DNA of 11,063 nucleotides from Deltaproteobacteria bacterium (lineage in GTDB: Bacteria > Desulfobacterota > GWC2-55-46 > UBA9637): positions 1-11,063 of the forward strand of contig JACRNK010000014.1 in assembly GCA_016234985.1 (NCBI GenBank). The letters run 5' to 3'. Position numbers and translations under genes: made by a program. Shown here in pieces: positions 6,401 through 11,063 of the stretch; within the stretch, counting starts at the first letter, position 1; each line of letters begins with the position of its first letter. The notes beneath the pieces were generated by a model. The model was not told where the DNA came from. It worked only from the letters and a program-made list of their open reading frames with translations, and searched no databases.

Positions 6401-7552
6401 GTCTTTTGCGGTTTCAAATAATCCGCCGTTATAGATAGGGACATTGAGCGCAGGGTCGCCTTTGGCAATAATCTCAAAAAGCCCTTCAAGCCTTGCATAG
6501 CAGGCATAAGACCTTTTGCTCATTTTATCCGGCTCTGTGGTTTTCAGGTCGCGGTAAATATCCTCTTTGAGTTTTTTCAGGCTTACTCTGCGGTAACTCT
6601 CTTCTTCAACAGGGAGGAGATTTCTGCTTTCGGCATACAGCAGAAAAAGCAGGCGGTAAAGGAGCGTGAGGCAGCCTTTGAAGATTTCCTTTTTGCTTTC
6701 ATCGGTTTCTTCCGAAATGGAAAGTTCAGTCCTCCGGTAATGGATAAACCCCTCTGCAAGCCCTTCAAACACCTCGTCAAAAATGAGTTCCTTCAACCTA
6801 TCGCTGACAGCCTTTGCATAAGCCTCGCTGCCGTCAAGATGCAGGTCAAGCCATGTCTTGCCGGTTGCCAAATCAGGGATAAAGGCATCCTTTGAGAAAA
6901 ACAGATAAAAATAGAGAAATTTTTCCCTGTCGTTTTCTCTGATGATATTTTCAAGATTTATTTCAAAGAAATTTCCTGAGCGGGAGGCTGCCCGATAATA
7001 AAAGAGCCGCCACTCTTTGCCGTTCGTGAGAATCGCCCATTGTATGCGGCCTTGCGAGGCATGATAGACATCGTCAAGATATTTTACGGTTTGGGCTGTA
7101 GGGTCGCGGGTATCAAGGGCGTCTTTGGGGTCTGTGTCATTCAACCGCCTTCCCCATGATTTGGCCTCGAGTATGGTTAGGGGATGCGTGAAAAAACGCG
7201 GGATGTCATCTTTTTCCTTGCGGGCCTCTTCATAAGATGCGCTGTCTTTGAAAAGGGCATAATCAGGCCGCTTTTTTTTATAGCCCCTTTGGGTTCTCGG
7301 CTGAACGTCAAATTCATAGCCAATCGTTTTGAGAACAGGTCTTATGAATTTCTCTTCGATGCCTGCCTCTTCACCGGAACCGAGTTTTAACGGTTTAATT
7401 GCCTCATACAACTTTTTTATGCTATCAAAAACCTCGCCGGCCTTTTCTCCCTGCCCTTTCCATAAAGAGCTTGCGGGCAAGCGATGCTCAAGATAATTGT
7501 TTGAGAAAAGATTTTGGTTGTTCAGGAAAAATAACTCTTTTTGTTCAGGCAT
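3452..7552 (-). CDS. Single-chain type IIG-like restriction-modification enzyme (PD-ExK nuclease plus Eco57I-type N6-adenine methyltransferase)
   Basis: This 1366-residue protein appears to combine cleavage, methylation and target recognition, as in type IIG enzymes. Near the N-terminus is a PD-(D/E)xK nuclease signature: KKRPDYALF (Pro96, Asp97) and LTILEAKSW (Glu129, Lys131), preceded by the helix EEKFIRPVLKTIGY. A long helical linker follows. The methyltransferase core has motif I VLDPAMGSGHFLV (about 584-596) and motif IV FDCVIGNPPY (about 853-862), the N6-adenine type. Past residue 900, GQVVLRGGHINRYEF and LLNSSLWEWRFRLTS (about 1160-1174) mark the probable target-recognition region, and the last 170 residues are helical. 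There is no helicase domain and no separate specificity gene. ATG at 7552 has AGAGG seven nt upstream and lies 22 nt after lepB. The frame is uninterrupted and all key residues are present, so it is probably active. The recognition site is unknown. Confidence 0.9.
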   Translation of the reverse strand: MPEQKELFFLNNQNLFSNNYLEHRLPASSLWKGQGEKAGEVFDSIKKLYEAIKPLKLGSGEEAGIEEKFIRPVLKTIGYEFDVQPRTQRGYKKKRPDYALFKDSASYEEARKEKDDIPRFFTHPLTILEAKSWGRRLNDTDPKDALDTRDPTAQTVKYLDDVYHASQGRIQWAILTNGKEWRLFYYRAASRSGNFFEINLENIIRENDREKFLYFYLFFSKDAFIPDLATGKTWLDLHLDGSEAYAKAVSDRLKELIFDEVFEGLAEGFIHYRRTELSISEETDESKKEIFKGCLTLLYRLLFLLYAESRNLLPVEEESYRRVSLKKLKEDIYRDLKTTEPDKMSKRSYACYARLEGLFEIIAKGDPALNVPIYNGGLFETAKDGFLAAHKIPDPYLAKVVNLLTVDHEELQEVKEPAPEGFNQGFIDYSSLNVRHLGDIYEGLLEFHIQIADEDIVEVREGGRAIWKKLSPDRDVRGQAEIKTGAKTGRRKTKGGVYIENSKHERKATGSYYTPHYIVEYIVQNTVNPVLEEQFKTAAGLLTQLEQAIKASNKQKSTDSIRSYRAKILEIEDALFNAIFDIKVLDPAMGSGHFLVHTVDFISDKIISFLAAYPENPVIKKIAGLKQEIIGEIHRQGVRIDESKLTEVNLIKRMVMKRCIYGVDLNEMAVELAKLSLWLDSFTLGAPLSFLDHHLKCGNSLIGANLETLEKATEGQLFKINIEPLKRAIRDMLFISSLSDATYQQVKDSASKYREADTSVEGYRMLLDMLVSEHFGIKEAKSFLLDKGTKIDLNNLKKTIDSMSAKDKKTIADIEKAAEGKQFFHWEIEFPEVFYERTGEMEQKVEKKESPGFDCVIGNPPYDVLSELEQGREVELKKKFFSQSEIFKHAVGSKLNFYRLFSGLSLNLLQNKGVHGFIVPMALLADKQAKPLRENMLKKYSFQKIEAFPQKDDPTNRIFFEAKLSTCIYILKKDKPSSFSVRIHPGKDILETSTSLLITPHQIEEFDKENLSIPSYPDMTGEDFKLALKLNRTSDGITLGHFAPSQQGEVNLTGHSDFLTDDKKGQVVLRGGHINRYEFQEDPKQGDPMYLDVKRFLDAHGKNTKAYDYRNTRIGYQRGAAIDNWRRIIATIVENNNFCSDTINYIITPKEYNLFTILALLNSSLWEWRFRLTSTNNHVNSYEIDSMPMPPISFTTPEKERKEFVKEAIELYDASKHEGILKWADYEIALKRNDTIHDILAFLAEQMIEMNKAKNEEIKGFLKWLEREIGAEIENLTNKTAIKEYHEHDFEHLLDVLKKNKNKISIDPSDRKKQELLEKDFTKSIAALEPLKEKIEATDKLIDQIVYQLYGLTDDEIEIVEGKSEN

Positions 7553-7574
7553 TTTTTAGCCTCTTCGCTTTTGG

Positions 7575-8273
7575 CTATCTTATAATATTCGCAAACCGCC
7601 GCCACCTAAGCCAATGTTCATTTCCATCCCACGACCAGTAGATGATAAAGGCCTCGCCCTTTATCTGATTAAGACTAACGCTGCCCCAGTAGCGGCTGTC
7701 AAAGCTCCTGTCGCGGTTGTCTCCCATTGCAAACACTGAGTCCTTCGGAACTGTATATGGGCCGAAATTATCCCTGACCTCAGGCCCCAGCGGATATATA
7801 GACGGGTCAATATTAACCCCGCGGTTATTTTCAAGCTGCCTGTTGTTTACAAAAACTTTTTTCTCCTTAACCTCAACCGTATCCCCTTCCACAGCAACAA
7901 CCCTTTTTATGAAATCCTTGCAGTCATCTGTAATGAGCTCCCATGCGCTGCCTTTTGCCATAGCATTCTCAAACCTTTTGACTACCGTGCTTGCAACGCC
8001 TTTACAGTACTCAGGATTCCCCGGAAACTCAAAGACAATCACATCGCCTGATTTTGGCTTTTTAAGCTGGAAAACCTTGCGGTCGGTAAACGGCACAGGA
8101 ACGCCATAGATAAATTTATTTACCAGCAGATGATCGCCTATCAAAAGCGTCGGCTCCATAGAGCTTGACGGAATCTTGAACGCCTGCACGACAAATGTCC
8201 TTATGATTAAAGCCAAGACCAGCGCAATTACTATGGCTTCTATGGTTTCCCGAATTACTTTCTTTTTTTGCAT
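7575..8273 (-). CDS. lepB: Signal peptidase I (LepB)
   Basis: LepB removes signal peptides from secreted proteins on the outer face of the cytoplasmic membrane. The 232-residue protein has one N-terminal membrane segment (about residues 10-31). Next is the catalytic box B IPSSSMEPTL with Ser38 as nucleophile, box D DFIKRVVAVEGD with the general-base Lys123, and box E MGDNRDRSFDSRYWG. Between the GDVIVFEFP strand and box D there is an insertion of roughly 30 residues (about 85-119) with two cysteines, Cys90 and Cys118, which many LepB proteins lack. Because this domain faces the periplasm, the cysteines could form a disulfide. The ATG has AAAGGAG seven nt upstream. It follows lepA, a frequent bacterial arrangement, across a 213-nt spacer. 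Its stop is 22 nt from the restriction-modification gene, which may read through from lepB. Confidence 0.96.
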   Translation of the reverse strand: MQKKKVIRETIEAIVIALVLALIIRTFVVQAFKIPSSSMEPTLLIGDHLLVNKFIYGVPVPFTDRKVFQLKKPKSGDVIVFEFPGNPEYCKGVASTVVKRFENAMAKGSAWELITDDCKDFIKRVVAVEGDTVEVKEKKVFVNNRQLENNRGVNIDPSIYPLGPEVRDNFGPYTVPKDSVFAMGDNRDRSFDSRYWGSVSLNQIKGEAFIIYWSWDGNEHWLRWRRFANIIR

Positions 8274-8305
8274 GTATGTTCTCCTTTATATAATCAAATA
8301 AACTC

Positions 8306-8477
8306 CTAAATCCTAATGTCTAATTTCTAATGCAATTGTCCAATGGCTAAATTTCCAACTGTCCCCCGCTGGCGGGGGATTAAGGGGGTGGACGGTGTTG
8401 ACTCAACTTTCCTCCCCCTGCCCCCTCCAGAGGGGGACAACAACCTATTTGGCCTTTTATTGGAAATTAGGATTTAG
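8306..8477. repeat. 172-bp imperfect inverted repeat in the lepA-lepB spacer
   Basis: The outer arms CTAAATCCTAAT (8306-8317) and ATTAGGATTTAG (8466-8477) are perfect reverse complements. Inside are two G-rich hairpins, CCCCCGC-TG-GCGGGGG (8363-8378) and CCCCCTC-CA-GAGGGGG (8421-8436), whose flanks GTCCCCC and GGGGGAC are themselves in inverted orientation. TCCAAT is also shared between the arms. There is no T-run after either hairpin, so a terminator is unlikely. It resembles a dispersed non-coding palindromic element. No reading frame inside looks coding. Confidence 0.7.
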
Positions 8478-8486
8478 AATTTGTAT

Positions 8487-10286
8487 CTACTCGCCTATTT
8501 TCAGCACCGCCAAAAACGCCTCCTGCGGTATCTCCACGCTTCCAACCTGCTTCATCCGCTTCTTTCCCTCTTTCTGCTTTTCCAGAAGTTTTCTCTTTCT
8601 GGTAATATCGCCGCCGTAGCACTTAGCCGTCACATTTTTTCTGAGCGCCTTCACGGTTTCTCTGGCAATAATTTTGCTGCCTATCGCAGCCTGAATTATA
8701 ATCTCAAACATCTGTCTGTGAATAATCCCCTTCATCTTCTCGGCCAGTTCCTTGCCCCTGTAATACGCCTTTTCCCTTGGAACAATGATGGACAGCGCAT
8801 CCACCGGCTCGCCGTTCAAGAGAATATCCATCTTCACCAAATCCGCCTCTCTATAATCAAGATATTCATAATCCATAGACGCATAGCCTTTGCTCAGAGT
8901 CTTGAGCCTGTCATAAAAATCCAGAACCACCTCGTTCAACGGAATCTCATATTCCACCGTAACCCTTGTGGGCGTAATATATTTTATCGCCTTCTGGATG
9001 CCGCGTCTGTTTTCGCACAACCCAAGTATGGCCCCGAGATACTCGTTGGGAAGGTGTATGGTTGCCAGAATATACGGCTCTTCAATCTTTTCTATATATT
9101 GAACCGACGGCAGCTTGATAGGCGTATCAATGTGAATAATCTCTCCATCATTCTTGGTAACCCGGTAAATAACAGTCGGCGCTGTTGTTATCAGGTTCAA
9201 CTGATATTCCCTTTCCAGCCTCTCCTGAATTATCTCCATGTGAAGCAGACCCAGAAACCCGCACCTGAAGCCGAATCCAAGGGCAAGGGATGTCTCAGGC
9301 TCGTATGTAAAAGAGGCGTCGTTCAATTTTAATTTCTCCATCGCCTCCTTGAGATTTTCATACTCCGCAGAATCAACCGGATAGAGGCCGGAAAAGACCA
9401 TTGGCTTAACAGCCTTAAACCCGGCCAGCGGACTGTCCGTAGGGTTTGCGGCATCGGTAATGGTGTCGCCGATCTTTGGTTCGCCCACCGCTTTTATGCC
9501 TGCTATGACAAAACCGACCTCGCCGGCGGAGAGTTCTTTTTTCTCAACCGGATGCGGGGCGAATACACCGACCTTGTCTACATCAAATATTTTTCCTGTT
9601 GAAACAAATTTCATCTTCACGCCTCTTTTGATTACGCCGTCAAAAACCCGCACCAGCACGACAACGCCGAGATAGGTGTCATACCAGCTATCAAAAAGAA
9701 GCGCCTTTAAAGGCTTGCTTATATCCCCCTCCGGCGGCGGGATTTTTTTCACAATTGCCTCAAGAATTTCTTTTATGCCGATGCCCTCTTTGGCGCTGGC
9801 AAGCACGGCATCCGACGCGTCAATGCCGGCCACATCCTCGATCTCCTGTTTAATCCTTTCAGGCTCTGCGGCAGGCAGATCAATCTTATTCAATACAGGA
9901 AAAACCTCAAGCCCCACATCCACCGCAGTGTAGAGATGGGCAAGGGTCTGGGCTTCAACACCCTGAGACGCATCCACCACCAGCACAGCGCCTTCGCATG
10001 CCGCAAGGCTCCGCGAGACCTCGTAGCTGAAATCCACATGACCGGGGGTGTCTATGAGATTCAGGACATATTCCTTGCCGTCAAGCGCCTTATAAAGAAG
10101 CCGCGCGGTCTGCGCCTTGATGGTGATGCCCCGCTCTCTCTCAAGCTCCATCTTGTCAAGAAACTGGTCTTTCTTTTCCCTGGAAGTTATTGTGCCTGTT
10201 GCCTCAAGAAGCCTGTCGGAAAGCGTAGATTTTCCGTGGTCTATGTGGGCTATGATGGAAAAATTGCGTATGTTTTCTATCTTCAT
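8487..10286 (-). CDS. lepA: Elongation factor 4 (LepA), back-translocating ribosomal GTPase
   Basis: LepA/EF-4 binds ribosomes in the cytoplasm and remodels stalled or improperly translocated complexes; it has also been linked to 30S biogenesis. At 599 residues it has the standard length. G1 is AHIDHGKST (13-21), the switch I region is [10 protein letters not shown] (51-60), G3 is DTPGH (79-83) and G4 is NKID (133-136). These are followed by the EF-G-like domains, including [15 protein letters not shown]. The LepA-specific C-terminal domain carries the family signature [27 protein letters not shown]. The start [19 protein letters not shown] agrees with the family. The ATG lies 14 nt below a consensus -10 box and has no Shine-Dalgarno, so translation probably starts from a very short leader. 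The gene begins a probable lepA-lepB transcription unit. No anomaly is seen in the coding sequence. Confidence 0.98.
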   Translation of the reverse strand: MKIENIRNFSIIAHIDHGKSTLSDRLLEATGTITSREKKDQFLDKMELERERGITIKAQTARLLYKALDGKEYVLNLIDTPGHVDFSYEVSRSLAACEGAVLVVDASQGVEAQTLAHLYTAVDVGLEVFPVLNKIDLPAAEPERIKQEIEDVAGIDASDAVLASAKEGIGIKEILEAIVKKIPPPEGDISKPLKALLFDSWYDTYLGVVVLVRVFDGVIKRGVKMKFVSTGKIFDVDKVGVFAPHPVEKKELSAGEVGFVIAGIKAVGEPKIGDTITDAANPTDSPLAGFKAVKPMVFSGLYPVDSAEYENLKEAMEKLKLNDASFTYEPETSLALGFGFRCGFLGLLHMEIIQERLEREYQLNLITTAPTVIYRVTKNDGEIIHIDTPIKLPSVQYIEKIEEPYILATIHLPNEYLGAILGLCENRRGIQKAIKYITPTRVTVEYEIPLNEVVLDFYDRLKTLSKGYASMDYEYLDYREADLVKMDILLNGEPVDALSIIVPREKAYYRGKELAEKMKGIIHRQMFEIIIQAAIGSKIIARETVKALRKNVTAKCYGGDITRKRKLLEKQKEGKKRMKQVGSVEIPQEAFLAVLKIGE

Positions 10287-10300
10287 AAGTTTAGCTTTTT

Positions 10301-10330
10301 ATTATACGCAATTTTTTAAGATATTGTCAA
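10301..10330 (-). promoter_or_regulatory. Consensus sigma-70 promoter of lepA
   Basis: On the minus strand TTGACA (10330-10325) and TATAAT (10306-10301) both match the consensus exactly and are 18 nt apart. The region between the upstream cyclase stop and the lepA ATG is only 62 nt, so the promoter fits neatly there. The expected transcription start, about seven nt past the -10, leaves a leader of only about 5-8 nt. Confidence 0.8.
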
Positions 10331-10348
10331 AATGAAAAGGAAAACCGG

Positions 10349-11063
10349 CTAATGATTGATGATAAAGATTCCCTGCCAGTTGTCAGGGGGCGGGGTGGTT
10401 ATAAACTGCCGGCTTCTTTGGATATACAGCTTTGAAGGGGTATCATCCGGTTTTAAATTCATAACAGCATCGAATGACTTGATTGCATCTTCCCATCTTC
10501 TTTCCCTGTAATATTTTACGCCCTTATGAAAGGCCTCCGCTGCATCTTCCATATTTGAAATGCCTTTTCTTCCCATAAGTTCATATATTGCTTTTGCCTC
10601 GGTCTTGCCTTTTACCTGGACAATATCGAGCTCCCTCCACAACAGTTCCCCTTCAATCTCTTCCTGCACTTTTTTGCTTATTATTATATTTGTGCCGTAT
10701 AATTTGTTTAAGCCCTCTAATCTTGAAGCAAGGTTCACATTGTCTCCTATCACTGTGTAATCATACTTCTGCTCTGAACCGACATTGCCCACAACCATAT
10801 TCCCTGTGTTTATGCCGATGCCAATGTCAAGAAAAGGCCGCCCTTTATCCTTCCATTCCTGCCTCATTATATTTAATCTCTCCATCATCTCAACCGCTGT
10901 AAGGCACGCCTTTTTTGCATGGTCTGCCTGAGGCAACGGCGCGCCGTAAACAGCCATGATTGCGTCGCCTATATATTTATCAAGATAGCCTTGATATTTA
11001 AAAACCACATCGGACATGGCTGTCAGATATTCATTCAAAATGGCAATAAGCGCATCCGGTTTC
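10349..11063 (-). CDS. Class III adenylate/guanylate cyclase, C-terminal part, runs off the window
   Basis: The visible 237 residues contain most of a class III nucleotidyl cyclase catalytic domain, which makes cAMP or cGMP from ATP or GTP. DKYIGDAIMAVYGAP carries the second metal-binding aspartate, GIGINTGNMVVGNVG forms the central strand region, and YTVIGDNVNLASRLEGL carries the conserved Asn and Arg that stabilise the transition state. The aspartate in VIGD favours ATP as substrate, so adenylate cyclase is more likely. A short tetratricopeptide-like pair of helices follows (EAFHKGVKYYRERRWEDAIKSFDAVMNLKPDD), and the end PPPDNWQG is common in this bacterial subgroup. The reading frame is open to the window edge, so the first metal-binding aspartate and any N-terminal sensor such as CHASE2 or a membrane part lie outside. 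It stops 62 nt before lepA, which has its own promoter, so the two are probably separate units. Confidence 0.92.
   Translation of the reverse strand, partial: KPDALIAILNEYLTAMSDVVFKYQGYLDKYIGDAIMAVYGAPLPQADHAKKACLTAVEMMERLNIMRQEWKDKGRPFLDIGIGINTGNMVVGNVGSEQKYDYTVIGDNVNLASRLEGLNKLYGTNIIISKKVQEEIEGELLWRELDIVQVKGKTEAKAIYELMGRKGISNMEDAAEAFHKGVKYYRERRWEDAIKSFDAVMNLKPDDTPSKLYIQRSRQFITTPPPDNWQGIFIINH

Noticed and set aside
3452..7552. The large methyltransferase as PglX of a BREX system
   Set aside because: Size and NPPY motif are similar, but the protein has an N-terminal PD-ExK nuclease signature and no brxA, brxB, brxC, pglZ or brxL gene is nearby.
8363..8436. G-rich hairpins after lepA as an intrinsic terminator
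   Set aside because: The stems are strong, but neither strand has a T-run after them, and the pair forms part of a larger inverted repeat.
8481..9332. Plus-strand open frame of 283 codons opposite lepA
   Set aside because: It is antisense to the highly conserved lepA C-terminal region, and its peptide shows no family resemblance.

Overview
The window reads almost entirely on the minus strand. It looks like a chromosomal segment of a Gram-negative-type bacterium of moderate G+C. The housekeeping genes (lepA, lepB, xerC, hslV), a class III cyclase, and the GGGGG-rich and GTAGGGGC...GCCCCTAC palindromes recall uncultivated deltaproteobacterial or Nitrospirota-like genomes. That placement is a weak inference; there is no rRNA and no marker phylogeny here.

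Layout in transcription order, from the high to the low coordinate end. (1) The 3' part of a class III adenylate/guanylate cyclase enters from the right edge (11063-10349). (2) lepA (EF-4) follows behind a textbook TTGACA-18-TATAAT promoter, with almost no leader and no Shine-Dalgarno. (3) A 213-nt spacer is filled mostly by a 172-bp imperfect inverted repeat. (4) lepB, signal peptidase I, comes next. (5) A tight three-gene cassette begins 22 nt after lepB: a 1366-aa single-chain restriction-modification enzyme (PD-ExK nuclease plus N6-adenine methyltransferase), a TcmP-like protein with methyltransferase-fold motifs, and a radical-SAM protein of the spore-photoproduct-lyase-like group with an unusual CX3CX3C motif. 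(6) A 51-codon fragment of the xerC 5' end precedes a hicB-hicA toxin-antitoxin pair. (7) xerC itself is split by a frameshift and apparent linker deletion, and carries an in-frame 30-nt perfect palindrome. (8) The start of hslV runs off the left edge.

The simplest reading is a housekeeping run (lepA-lepB ... xerC-hslV) into which a defence-type block of about 6.4 kb (7552-1145) has been placed. The block contains an R-M enzyme, two probable modification enzymes and a toxin-antitoxin module. At its far end it is bracketed by two 160-bp direct copies of the xerC promoter and 5' coding region, exactly 765 bp apart.

The most interesting candidate system is the R-M / TcmP-like / radical-SAM operon. 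One enzyme would cut and methylate DNA, and two neighbours could carry out an additional nucleic-acid modification or repair step. That joint function is inference; the operon structure and motifs are seen directly. No stretch longer than about 300 nt lacks a gene or gene remnant.
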